Shown piece after piece: positions 36,556 through 46,040 of a stretch of DNA of 64,000 bases. Position 1 is the stretch's first letter; the number at the start of each line of letters is the position of its first letter. The notes under the pieces were generated by a model. The model searched no databases and was not told the DNA's origin. It was given only the letters and a program-made list of their open reading frames with translations. Origin of the DNA: Pseudomonas putida S13.1.2 (GTDB lineage: Bacteria > Pseudomonadota > Gammaproteobacteria > Pseudomonadales > Pseudomonadaceae); the NCBI RefSeq assembly GCF_000498395.2, contig NZ_CP010979.1, positions 2,852,001 to 2,916,000 of the forward strand, read 5' to 3'. The position numbers and the translations under genes are program-made.

Positions 36556-37268
36556 TTCTCACCTCGTGGGCTGTTGTTGTGGGCGTCCAGATAGTGACGC
36601 TCGATGTTGCGCTTGGACGCGCCGATGTGGCGACGCATCAGGAGTTCGGCCAGCTCGCCGTCACGGTCGGCGATGGCATCGAGAATGCGGTGGTGTTCGG
36701 CAAAGGCCTGGCGTGGCCGATTGGGCGTGGCAGAGAACTGGATGCGGTACATGCGCACCAGTTGGTACAGTTCGCCGCACAGCATCTTGACCAGGGTCTG
36801 GTTGCCGCTGCCCTGGATAATCCGGTAATGGAAGTCGTAGTCGCCTTCCTGCTGGTAGTAACCCAGGCCGGCCTGGAACGCAGCATCGCGCTCATGGGTA
36901 TCGAGCACCCGGCGCAGTTCGTCGATGTCGCCCTGGCTCATGCGTTCGGCAGCCAGGCGGCAGGCCATGCCTTCCAGTGACTCGCGAATTTCGTAAAGTT
37001 CGATCAGCTCGGCGTGGTTCAGCGACACCACGCGCGCGCCCACATGCGGTACGCGCACCAACAGGCGCTGGCCCTCCAGGCGGTGGATGGCCTCGCGCAG
37101 CGGCCCGCGGCTGATGCCGTAGGTGCGCGCCAGCTCCGGCTCGGAGATCTTGCTGCCGGGGGCGATTTCGCCCTTGACGATGGCCGCCTGAATACGCCGG
37201 AAGACGTTTTCAGACAAGGTTTCCGTTTCGTCTGCCTGCACCGGGCTGGGGGTGGAGAGGTCCTGCAT
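36552..37268 (-). CDS. GntR/FCD-family regulator of the prp operon
   Basis: A 238-residue regulator: N-terminal winged helix ([28 protein letters not shown]) and C-terminal FCD domain with metal-site-type residues in [20 protein letters not shown] and [13 protein letters not shown]. First gene of the operon, overlapping prpB by 4 nt. From memory, the P. aeruginosa GntR protein next to prpB (PmiR) responds to 2-methylisocitrate; this is likely its counterpart. Two copies of ATTGTCGACA lie upstream, one abutting the start codon, fitting autoregulation. Confidence 0.92.
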   Translation of the reverse strand: MQDLSTPSPVQADETETLSENVFRRIQAAIVKGEIAPGSKISEPELARTYGISRGPLREAIHRLEGQRLLVRVPHVGARVVSLNHAELIELYEIRESLEGMACRLAAERMSQGDIDELRRVLDTHERDAAFQAGLGYYQQEGDYDFHYRIIQGSGNQTLVKMLCGELYQLVRMYRIQFSATPNRPRQAFAEHHRILDAIADRDGELAELLMRRHIGASKRNIERHYLDAHNNSPRGEK

Positions 37269-37280
37269 ATTGTCGACACC
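37269..37280. promoter_or_regulatory. Candidate GntR operator abutting gntR start codon
   Basis: ATTGTCGACACC begins at the base directly upstream of the gntR start codon. It keeps 10 of 12 bases of the perfect palindrome found 72 bp further upstream. Binding here would block gntR translation-proximal transcription. Confidence 0.6.
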
Positions 37281-37340
37281 TTGAAAACTATTCGCCAGAA
37301 ATTAGCGAATTAAGGCGCCACAGTCAAAGACAAAATGAAT

Positions 37341-37352
37341 ATTGTCGACAAT
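37341..37352. promoter_or_regulatory. Candidate GntR operator, perfect palindrome
   Basis: ATTGTCGACAAT is a perfect 12-bp palindrome 73-84 bp upstream of gntR. It lies in the 305-bp gap shared with the plus-strand protease-like gene. FCD-type GntR proteins bind short palindromes of this size. Confidence 0.65.
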
Positions 37353-37573
37353 CGTCTAAGAGCGAACTAACCCCGGCACGGTGCTGTCAGATCGCGCACC
37401 GCTGGCGTCAAGACGTCGGCGTGATAGAATGCCGCGCCTCCGATGGGGTATGGATAGCCTGTCTGTCATACATTCATGCTTGTTGACAGATATAAGAGGA
37501 AGCTTGCGCAGTAGTTGCCAGTCGCCTTGACCAGAACCTTGCCTAGAACCTTGCACTGCACCGCGCCAGGATT

Positions 37574-38110
37574 ATGAGACTTACACCCGTTTTAATGCTG
37601 CTATGCCTCACCCTGCTACCGGCCCTCGGCCAAGCTGCGGGCAAGACCGTCTATGGTCTCAACGAATATGCACGGTTGGGCGACCTGGACCTTGAAGTGG
37701 CCGCCAAGCTCGACACCGGCGCCAAGACTGCCTCGCTCAGCGCCCGCGATATCAAGCGGTTCAAGCGCAACGGCGAAAGCTGGGTGCGCTTCTACCTGGC
37801 CATCGATGCTGCCCATTCACACCCGATCGAGCGTCCGCTGGCACGCGTAAGCAAGATCAAGCGCCGGGCCGGCGATTATGATGCCGAATCGGGCAAGGCC
37901 TATACGGCACGCCCGGTCATCGAACTTGAAATCTGCATGGGCCAGGCCATGCGCACCATCGAAGTCAACCTCACCGACCGCAGCGCCTTCCAGTTCCCGC
38001 TGCTGATCGGCTCCGAGGCGCTCAAGCACTTCGACGCGCTGGTTGACCCAAGCCTTAAATATGCGGCCGGCAAACCTGCCTGTGCCACCGACGCTCCCAA
38101 AGCAGAGTAA
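37574..38110 (+). CDS. Periplasmic retropepsin-like protein (putative ATP-dependent zinc protease family)
   Basis: A 178-residue exported protein. The signal peptide (LTPVLMLLCLTLLPALGQAA) is followed by a compact aspartyl-protease-like fold: catalytic-type D47-T48-G49 in AAKLDTGAKTASLSA, and a second hydrophobic-glycine motif FQFPLLIGSEAL, as in retropepsins that work as dimers. Such proteins are often annotated as ATP-dependent zinc proteases, but I see neither a zinc site nor an ATP site. Two free Cys (C128 region ICMGQ, and one near the C-terminus). First gene of a three-gene operon; the next gene begins 5 nt after its stop. Confidence 0.85.
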   Translation: MRLTPVLMLLCLTLLPALGQAAGKTVYGLNEYARLGDLDLEVAAKLDTGAKTASLSARDIKRFKRNGESWVRFYLAIDAAHSHPIERPLARVSKIKRRAGDYDAESGKAYTARPVIELEICMGQAMRTIEVNLTDRSAFQFPLLIGSEALKHFDALVDPSLKYAAGKPACATDAPKAE

Positions 38111-38115
38111 TCCCG

Positions 38116-39651
38116 ATGCGCTCTCTTACCCTCCATCTGAAAGTCCTGATCACCGTACTGGTGCTACTGGGCGTGGCGGTCACGGCTTATCAGATCTTCT
38201 TCCTCGGCATTCCGGTGACCGAAGATGAAACCGACGACCTGTGGAACATCGACGCCAAGGTCGAGTTTGTGGCCAGCACCAAGGACCCGGTCAAGGTGCA
38301 GATGTTCGTGCCACCGCTGAACCGCGACTACGTCAGCCTCAACGAGAGCTTCATCTCCAACAACTACGGGGTGAGCGTCAACCGTGCCGACGGTAACCGC
38401 AAGGTCACCTGGTCGGCCCGTCGCGCCAACGGCAACCAGACCCTGTATTACCGCCTGGTGCTGACCAAGCGCTACAGCAACGAGAAGACAACGGTCAAAG
38501 GCCCGACCTTCCGTGACAGCCTGGCTATCGAAGGCCCCGAGAAAATCGCCGCCGAAGCCCTGATGGCGCCGATTCGCCAGCACTCTGCCGACGTCGAGAC
38601 CTTCGTCAGCGAGACCATCAAGCGGGTCAACAACCTCAACGACGACAACGTCAAGCTGCTGCTGGCCGGCGACACTTCGCCGATGAAGAAGGCGCAGGTC
38701 ATCGACCTGCTGCTGTCGATCGCCCACGTGCCGATGGAAAAGGTGCACACCATCCGCCTGGTGGCCGACACCCCGCAAACCCCGGAACTGTGGCTGCGCA
38801 GCTTCAACGGTAACGACTGGCTGTACTTCAACCCGGACACCGGCGAGCAAGGCCTGCCCAGTGACCGCCTGCTGTGGTGGACCGGTGACGACAACCTGAT
38901 CACCGTCGATGGCGGCAAGAAGGCCAACGTCACCTTCAGCATGAACAACAGCGAGATGAACGCCATCCGCCTGGCCAAGCTGACCGACGAGAACACCGAC
39001 GCCGACTTCCTCGAGTATTCGCTGTACAGCCTGCCGCTGCAGACCCAGCAAACCTTCATGATCATGGTGATGATCCCGATCGGCGTGCTGGTGATCCTGG
39101 TGCTGCGTAACCTGATCGGCCTGCAGACCCTGGGCACCTTCACCCCGGTGCTGATCGCCCTGGCCTTCCGCGAGACCCAGCTAGGCTTCGGCATCGTGCT
39201 GTTCACGGTGATTACCGCCCTTGGCCTGTCACTACGCTCGTACCTGGAACACCTCAAGTTGCAAATGCTGCCACGCCTGTCGGTGGTGCTGACCTTCGTC
39301 GTGGTGCTGATCGCCGCCATCAGCCTGTTCAGCCACAAGCTGGGCCTTGAGCGCGGGCTGTCGGTGGCACTGTTCCCGATGGTGATCCTGACCATGACCA
39401 TCGAGCGCCTGTCGATCACCTGGGAAGAGCGTGGCGGCGGCCATGCCATGAAAGTGGCCATCGGTACCCTGTTTGCCGCCTCCGTGGCGCACCTGCTGAT
39501 GATGGTGCCGGAGCTGGTGTACTTCGTCTTCACGTTCCCGGCCGTACTGCTGATCCTGGTGGGCTTCATGCTGGCGATGGGCCGCTATCGTGGCTACCGC
39601 CTGACCGAACTCGTGCGCTTCAAGGCATTCCTGAAGAAGGCTGACGCCTGA
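38116..39651 (+). CDS. Inactive transglutaminase-like protein with C-terminal membrane-helix bundle
   Basis: A 511-residue inner-membrane protein: N-terminal helix (VLITVLVLLGVAVTAYQIFF), periplasmic region of about 280 residues, then about seven hydrophobic helices from residue 315 on. The periplasmic part resembles a transglutaminase core (DLLLSIAHVPMEKVHTIRL, then LWLRSFNGNDWLYFNPDTG) but lacks the Cys and His of the triad; the whole protein contains no cysteine. It would be a binding module rather than an enzyme. It lies between the retropepsin-like and ATP-grasp genes and overlaps the latter by 1 nt (TGATG), so the trio should act together. Confidence 0.9.
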   Translation: MRSLTLHLKVLITVLVLLGVAVTAYQIFFLGIPVTEDETDDLWNIDAKVEFVASTKDPVKVQMFVPPLNRDYVSLNESFISNNYGVSVNRADGNRKVTWSARRANGNQTLYYRLVLTKRYSNEKTTVKGPTFRDSLAIEGPEKIAAEALMAPIRQHSADVETFVSETIKRVNNLNDDNVKLLLAGDTSPMKKAQVIDLLLSIAHVPMEKVHTIRLVADTPQTPELWLRSFNGNDWLYFNPDTGEQGLPSDRLLWWTGDDNLITVDGGKKANVTFSMNNSEMNAIRLAKLTDENTDADFLEYSLYSLPLQTQQTFMIMVMIPIGVLVILVLRNLIGLQTLGTFTPVLIALAFRETQLGFGIVLFTVITALGLSLRSYLEHLKLQMLPRLSVVLTFVVVLIAAISLFSHKLGLERGLSVALFPMVILTMTIERLSITWEERGGGHAMKVAIGTLFAASVAHLLMMVPELVYFVFTFPAVLLILVGFMLAMGRYRGYRLTELVRFKAFLKKADA

Positions 39652-40631
39652 TGTTTGGCCTGATCAAGACGTGGAAAGCCCTGGAGGCCCGGGGCATCAT
39701 GGGTATCAACCGGCGCAACGCGGACTACGTGTTGAAATACAACAAGCGCAGCCTGTACCCGATCGTCGACGACAAGATCATCACCAAGGAGCGCGCCCTG
39801 GCGGCCGGTATCCATGTGCCGGAAATGTACGGCATCATCGAAACCGAGAAAGAAATCGAGAAACTCGACCAGATCATTGGCGGGCGCAGCGATTTCGTCA
39901 TCAAGCCAGCGCAAGGCGCCGGCGGTGATGGCATCCTGGTAATCGCCGACCGCTTCGAGGACCGCTACCGCACGGTGTCGGGCAAAATCATCAGCCATGA
40001 GGAAATCGAGCACCAGATTTCGAGCATCCTCACCGGCCTGTACTCGCTGGGCGGCCACCGCGACCGCGCACTGATCGAGTACCGGGTTACCCCCGACCAG
40101 ATCTTCAAGAGCATCAGCTACGAAGGTGTGCCGGACATCCGCATCATCGTGCTGATGGGTTACCCGGTAATGGCCATGCTGCGCTTGCCGACCCGCCAGT
40201 CCGGCGGCAAGGCCAACCTGCACCAGGGCGCCATCGGCGTAGGCGTTGACCTGGCCACCGGCGTAACCCTGCGCGGTACCTGGCTGAACAACATCATCAG
40301 CAAGCACCCGGACACCACCAACGCGGTGGACGGCGTGCAGTTGCCGAACTGGGACGGCTTCATGAAGCTGGCCGCCGGCTGCTACGAACTGTGCGGGCTG
40401 GGTTACATCGGTGTGGACATGGTACTGGACCAGGAAAAGGGCCCACTGATTCTCGAGCTCAACGCCCGCCCAGGCCTGAACATCCAGATTGCCAACGACT
40501 GCGGCCTGACCCAGCGCACCCACGCCATCGAGGCGCACATCGAAGCGCTGGCGAAGGATGGCGTGACCGAAGATGTCGAGCAGCGCGTTCGGGTAGCTCA
40601 GGGTTTGTTCGGGCACGTGCCTAACCGCTGA
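39651..40631 (+). CDS. ATP-grasp ligase (alpha-L-glutamate ligase-like, RimK-related)
   Basis: A 326-residue cytoplasmic ATP-grasp enzyme expected to form an amide or peptide bond using ATP. ATP-binding FVIKPAQGAGGDGILV, central segment DIRIIVLMGYPVMAMLRLP and the Mg-binding LILELNARPGLNIQIAN are clear. It belongs to the RimK-like amino-acid ligases, but the acceptor and donor are not determinable. Start overlaps the membrane-protein stop by 1 nt. Distinct from RimK proper, which modifies ribosomal protein S6 and has a different N-terminus. Confidence 0.9.
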   Translation: MFGLIKTWKALEARGIMGINRRNADYVLKYNKRSLYPIVDDKIITKERALAAGIHVPEMYGIIETEKEIEKLDQIIGGRSDFVIKPAQGAGGDGILVIADRFEDRYRTVSGKIISHEEIEHQISSILTGLYSLGGHRDRALIEYRVTPDQIFKSISYEGVPDIRIIVLMGYPVMAMLRLPTRQSGGKANLHQGAIGVGVDLATGVTLRGTWLNNIISKHPDTTNAVDGVQLPNWDGFMKLAAGCYELCGLGYIGVDMVLDQEKGPLILELNARPGLNIQIANDCGLTQRTHAIEAHIEALAKDGVTEDVEQRVRVAQGLFGHVPNR

Positions 40632-40651
40632 ATTGCCGGGGCTGCCTTGCA

Positions 40652-40745
40652 GCCCATTCGCAGCACAAGGCTGCTCCTACAGGTACTGCGCAGGTTTCCA
40701 GGGCTGCGTTTCACCTGTAGGAGCAGCCTTGTGCTACGAATGGGC
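40652..40745. repeat. Inverted extragenic palindromes before pabB
   Basis: 32-bp arms 40652-40683 and 40714-40745 with one mismatch (CTCCTACAGG family), in the gap between the ATP-grasp gene and pabB, both on the plus strand. Confidence 0.9.
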
Positions 40746-40839
40746 CAAACACACTGTTGAATGTCGCGCCCAGTGCTAGGCGCTTTTCCTGCACAGGTCT
40801 ACAATCGCCCTCCTCGCTTTTACATCGCCGTCCACACTG

Positions 40840-42183
40840 ATGCCGACCTGTACGCTTTACCCCCTGCCCTACCAGCCTGACCCAGCCGCCTATTTTGCCC
40901 GCCTGCGCCAGGCCCCCGGCGCGATCCTGCTCGACAGCGCCCGCCCCGGTGCCGAACGCGGCCGCTTTGACCTGCTCAGTGCCTGGCCATTGCAGCAGCT
41001 GCAAGCGCACCCCGGCGAACAAGGCCGCACCTTCCTCCAGCGCCTGCGTGCCGGCCTGGCCCACCTGGGCCATGCGCAACTGCCCGAAGGCAGCGAGCTA
41101 CCCTTTGCCGGCGGGCTGATCGGCTACCTGAGCTACGACTTCGGCCGCCGCCTGGAACAGCTGCCAAGCCTGGCCGTGGATGACCTCGGCCTGCCCGACG
41201 CGCAACTGGGCCTGTATGCCTGGGCACTGGTCAGCGACCATGTGCATGGCACCAGCCAACTGGTGTTCCACCCGAGCCTTGCAGGCAGCGAACGTGAACG
41301 CCTGATCACACTTTTCGAAGGCGCCTGCAGCACTGCAAGTGGCGGCTTCAAGCTGCTCGCGCCGATGGCCGGCGACCTGCAGCCCGACCAGTACCGGGCC
41401 GCCTTCGACCAGGTACAACGCTACATCCAGGCCGGCGACTGCTACCAGATCAACCTTACCCAACGCTTCCGCGCACCCTGCCAGGGCGACCCGTGGCAGG
41501 CCTATCAGGCCCTGCGCCACGCCTGCCCAACACCGTTTTCCGGCTACCAGCAACTGGCCGACGGCAGCGCCTTGCTGAGCTTTTCGCCTGAGCGCTTCAT
41601 CCGCGTCAGCCAGGGCCAGGTGGAAACCCGACCAATCAAGGGCACTCGCCCACGCGCCAACGACCCGGTTGAAGACAAGCGCAATGCCGAGGAACTGCTG
41701 CACAGTCCCAAGGACCGCTCGGAAAACCTGATGATCGTCGACCTGCTGCGCAACGACCTGGGGCGCACCTGCAAGATCGGTTCGGTGAAAGTACCGGAAC
41801 TGTTCAGCCTGGAGAGTTACCCCAACGTCCACCACCTGGTCAGCAGCATCACCGGCCAGTTGGCCAGCGACAAGGATACCCTGGACCTGATCGGCGACAG
41901 CTTCCCCGGCGGCTCGATCACCGGGGCCCCGAAGATTCGCGCCATGCAGATCATCGACGAACTGGAGCCGGCACGCCGGGCGCTGTACTGCGGCTCGCTG
42001 CTGTACGTGGACGTGCGCGGCGAGATGGACAGCTCGATTGCCATTCGTAGCCTGCTGGTCAAAGACGGCCAGGTCAGTTGCTGGGGCGGCGGTGCCGTGG
42101 TGGCCGACTCCGAGTGGCAGGCCGAATATGAAGAGTCGATCGCCAAGGTGCGAGTGTTGATGCAGACCTTGCAGGGCCTGTGA
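40840..42183 (+). CDS. pabB: Aminodeoxychorismate synthase component I
   Basis: A 447-residue chorismate-utilising enzyme that makes aminodeoxychorismate for folate. The decisive PIKGT motif (265-269, with the PabB lysine K267, where TrpE has PIAGT) is present, with SPERF and SFPGGSITGAPK downstream and FAGGLIGYLSYD in the N-terminal domain. Length is normal for stand-alone PabB. The glutaminase partner PabA is not nearby. Confidence 0.95.
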   Translation: MPTCTLYPLPYQPDPAAYFARLRQAPGAILLDSARPGAERGRFDLLSAWPLQQLQAHPGEQGRTFLQRLRAGLAHLGHAQLPEGSELPFAGGLIGYLSYDFGRRLEQLPSLAVDDLGLPDAQLGLYAWALVSDHVHGTSQLVFHPSLAGSERERLITLFEGACSTASGGFKLLAPMAGDLQPDQYRAAFDQVQRYIQAGDCYQINLTQRFRAPCQGDPWQAYQALRHACPTPFSGYQQLADGSALLSFSPERFIRVSQGQVETRPIKGTRPRANDPVEDKRNAEELLHSPKDRSENLMIVDLLRNDLGRTCKIGSVKVPELFSLESYPNVHHLVSSITGQLASDKDTLDLIGDSFPGGSITGAPKIRAMQIIDELEPARRALYCGSLLYVDVRGEMDSSIAIRSLLVKDGQVSCWGGGAVVADSEWQAEYEESIAKVRVLMQTLQGL

Positions 42184-42262
42184 GTCCGTCTAGCCCGCGT
42201 TTTTTTGTTACCATCACCTTACTACGAGCGCACAGCGCCACAGCCAAGATGGAAACCGCCTG

Positions 42263-42997
42263 ATGAGCCAACCCTTCGACGTCGCCGCCCTGGCCGCGAC
42301 CTACGCCAACAAGTCCCCGCAGGACATTCTCAAGCTCGCCTTCGAGCATTTTGGTGATGACCTGTGGATCTCCTTCAGCGGCGCCGAGGACGTGGTGCTG
42401 GTCGACATGGCCTGGAAGCTGAACAAGCAGGTCAAGGTGTTCAGCCTCGACACCGGCCGCCTGCACCCGGAGACTTACCGGTTCATCGACCAGGTGCGCG
42501 AACAGTACAACCTGCCGATTGAACTGCTCAGCCCCGACCGTGCCAAGCTTGACCCGTTCGTCAAGGAAAAGGGCTTGTTCAGCTTCTACAAGGACGGCCA
42601 CGGCGAGTGCTGCGGCATTCGCAAGATCGAGCCACTGCGCCGCAAGCTGGCCACCGTGAGCGCCTGGGCCACCGGCCAGCGCCGTGACCAGAGCCCGGGC
42701 ACCCGCAGCCAGGTGGCGGCCCTGGAAATCGACAGCGCCTTCTCTACCCCCGAGCGCACCCTGTACAAGTTCAACCCGCTGGCGCAGATGAGCAGTGAGG
42801 AAGTATGGGGTTATATCCGCATGCTTGAGCTGCCCTACAACAGCTTGCATGAGCGCGGCTTCATCAGCATCGGCTGCGAGCCGTGCACCCGCCCGGTACT
42901 ACCAAACCAGCATGAGCGTGAAGGGCGTTGGTGGTGGGAAGAGTCGACGCAGAAGGAATGCGGGTTGCACGCAGGCAACCTGATCAGCAAGGCTTGA
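42263..42997 (+). CDS. cysH: Assimilatory APS reductase
   Basis: A 244-residue enzyme reducing adenylyl sulfate to sulfite with thioredoxin. Cys pairs C116/C117 (GECCGIRK) and C205/C208 (GCEPCTRP) are the 4Fe-4S ligands that mark APS rather than PAPS reductases; the catalytic Cys is C233 in [20 protein letters not shown] is the nucleotide-binding region. It converges with cysB, its probable activator, across a palindrome pair. Confidence 0.96.
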   Translation: MSQPFDVAALAATYANKSPQDILKLAFEHFGDDLWISFSGAEDVVLVDMAWKLNKQVKVFSLDTGRLHPETYRFIDQVREQYNLPIELLSPDRAKLDPFVKEKGLFSFYKDGHGECCGIRKIEPLRRKLATVSAWATGQRRDQSPGTRSQVAALEIDSAFSTPERTLYKFNPLAQMSSEEVWGYIRMLELPYNSLHERGFISIGCEPCTRPVLPNQHEREGRWWWEESTQKECGLHAGNLISKA

Positions 42998-43025
42998 GAT
43001 AGCCGGGGCTGCGTTTCAGCCCTCT

Positions 43026-43087
43026 CGCGGCACAAGGCCGCTCCTACAGGAAATCGCATGTCCCTGTAGGAGCGGCCTTGTGCCGCG
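43026..43087. repeat. Inverted extragenic palindromes between cysH and cysB
   Basis: Perfect 25-bp arms 43026-43050 and 43063-43087 with a 12-bp loop, flanked by GGGGCTGCG and GCGGCCCCG. CTCCTACAGG family, between convergent ends. Confidence 0.92.
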
Positions 43088-43121
43088 AAAGGGCCGCAAA
43101 GCGGCCCCGCACAATTGCGGA

Positions 43122-44156
<1,035 letters not shown>

Positions 44157-44223
44157 TTAGTGGTTCTGGAAATAAATCTAGAACTATTTTGTTACGTGCC
44201 CCGGAAATGGTCCACGGCCATCT

Positions 44224-44721
44224 TCACACTTTCCTACGCCCCAAATGCTGCGCCAACGGCACCATATACACCGGCACCGGCGACAGCTGCAGCAGCCGCA
44301 CCGCTGTGCGCCCCAGGGGCACATCCACCCCTGCACCAGCACTGTGGCTGCCGAAAATCAACAGGTCGACGCTAAGCCGCTGCGCCTGGTCAAGGATCAC
44401 CTGGGCCGGGTCGCCCTGGCGTACCCGCACCGCCTTTATCACCGCCAGGTCGGCCTCCTCGCCCAGCTCATCGCGAAAGCTCTCCAGCACGCGCTGCTCG
44501 ATGTTGGCCATCACCGTGCTCACCCCCTGGCTGTGCAACTGGTCGAGCGTCTGCTCATCGAGGTAGCTTTGCAGGAGGGATTCGGCGAACTGCCCCATTG
44601 GCTCCACCGCATGAATCACATACAGCTCGGCGTTGAATGTGCGCGCCAAGGCCAGCGCGTGCTGCATCACAAAAGGGGCGTAGACACCGAGGTCGGTGGC
44701 GTACAGCATGGAGCGGATCAT
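44224..44721 (-). CDS. Universal stress protein
   Basis: A 165-residue UspA-family protein. N-terminal strand MIRSMLYATDLG, a helix ARTFNAELYVIHAVEP, and the ATP-binding type loop LIFGSHSAGAGVDVPLGRTAVRLLQLSPVPVYMVP, here named by its G-2x-G-9x-G(S/T)-like pattern. GAGGAGG lies 5 nt before the ATG at 44721. About 130 nt from cysB; no clear operon partner. Confidence 0.9.
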   Translation of the reverse strand: MIRSMLYATDLGVYAPFVMQHALALARTFNAELYVIHAVEPMGQFAESLLQSYLDEQTLDQLHSQGVSTVMANIEQRVLESFRDELGEEADLAVIKAVRVRQGDPAQVILDQAQRLSVDLLIFGSHSAGAGVDVPLGRTAVRLLQLSPVPVYMVPLAQHLGRRKV

Positions 44722-44859
44722 TCGACCTCCTCGACTGCCGCAGCGGCAGAGCAAGCTTCAGCTTAGCAGCGCGCCGGACGCACGCTTTGCCGTCCGGCGC
44801 ACTGCCCGGCGGGGGCTGAAGGGCCCCACAAGAGCGCGCTGCCGAGGTCAAAGCTACCC

Positions 44860-45807
44860 TCAGCGGCGTCCATCGCTGCTGTCGAGGAAACTCAGTGCCT
44901 GGTACAGCATTTCCATGCGCGGCAAGGTGCAGCCTGCCGCGCGTGCACGCGCCAGTGGCTCGCCATAGATAGCCTGCAGCTCCAACGGGCGCATGAGGGC
45001 ATAATCGTGATACATGCTTGGCCAGTAGTCGGGCATGCGCCCGGTCATCTGGAACAGGTGCTCGGCATAGCCCTCGGGCAACAGGTGCCCGCAGGCGGCA
45101 GCGCCTTGCACTACCTCAGCCATCAAGGCCTGGATCAATTCACGGCTGTGGCTGCTTGCCATCAGCCCAGCAGTCCCTTCACCCAGCAGCACCGACAGGC
45201 CGTTATAAGGCACGTTCCACACCAGCTTCTGCCAGCGCGCCAAGTCCAGGTTCGGCATGGCCTGCGAATCGATGCCCGTAGCCTGGAACAACCCTGCACC
45301 TTCACTGACCACCGCAGCACCACCCTCATTGGCCGGCCCACTGTGGTAGCCCAGGTTGACCGCCCCCAGGGCCTGGTGACGAATCACACCCGGCGCGTGG
45401 CGGTTGACGCAGATGAAGCACAGGCCGCCGAGCAGGTGCATGTCGCTGCGCAAGGCCGGACGCAATTGCTCCTCCACACCCAAGCCGTTTTGCAGCAGCA
45501 GAACTTTGGCGCCAGGCCCAGCGGCCTGCACGATCAAAGGCGCGAGCTGGTCGTTGCTGGTGGCCTTGGCACCGACCAGCAACCAGTCGCAAGGCGGCAT
45601 GTCGGCGGCACTGGCATAGGCCTGCACCTTCATCAGCAGCTTACCGTGCACCGCACTGTCCAGCGCCAACCCCTGTTCGCGTACCACCTGGTACTCGCTG
45701 CGCAGCAGAAAATGCACGTCGAAACCGGCGCGGGCCAGCATCAACCCATAAAAGCCACCGATAGCCCCACTACCAATGATGCCGATGCGTGGTGTGTGCG
45801 GATGCAT
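44860..45807 (-). CDS. 2-dehydropantoate 2-reductase family protein
   Basis: A 315-residue NADPH-dependent reductase of the PanE/ApbA family. The Rossmann motif is IGIIGSGAIGGFYGLMLARAG region, followed by KATSND and LLQNGLGVEE, both PanE landmarks, and the catalytic lysine in LARWQKLVWNVPYN. ATG 45807 with GGAGG 6 nt upstream is clearly the start. Pseudomonas genomes carry several paralogs, so the true substrate may not be ketopantoate. Upstream it faces the DAHP synthase gene. Confidence 0.87.
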   Translation of the reverse strand: MHPHTPRIGIIGSGAIGGFYGLMLARAGFDVHFLLRSEYQVVREQGLALDSAVHGKLLMKVQAYASAADMPPCDWLLVGAKATSNDQLAPLIVQAAGPGAKVLLLQNGLGVEEQLRPALRSDMHLLGGLCFICVNRHAPGVIRHQALGAVNLGYHSGPANEGGAAVVSEGAGLFQATGIDSQAMPNLDLARWQKLVWNVPYNGLSVLLGEGTAGLMASSHSRELIQALMAEVVQGAAACGHLLPEGYAEHLFQMTGRMPDYWPSMYHDYALMRPLELQAIYGEPLARARAAGCTLPRMEMLYQALSFLDSSDGRR

Positions 45808-46040
45808 GCCGACCTCCAGGTAAATGTCAGCCTTCTTTTTACACAGCTTGCGCACTGGCAGGTAGCCCAGGGACGCCAACGCGCCACTGGAGCAGGTAAA
45901 ACAGCACGCTGACGGGACTTGCGCCCATTGTCGCGCCACCCGTAACGCGCTAAGGTTCGGCTCCCCGCTGCGATTATTCTTGCTGCTGGGCCGCACGGGG
46001 ATAGTTGGCGGCCGGCACCCGTGACCTGACGAGTAACACG

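Noticed and set aside
37574..38110. Zinc-dependent, ATP-dependent protease reading of the first gene in the ligase operon
   Set aside because: No HExxH or other zinc site and no Walker motif; DTGA and the second hydrophobic-Gly motif point to a retropepsin-like fold instead.
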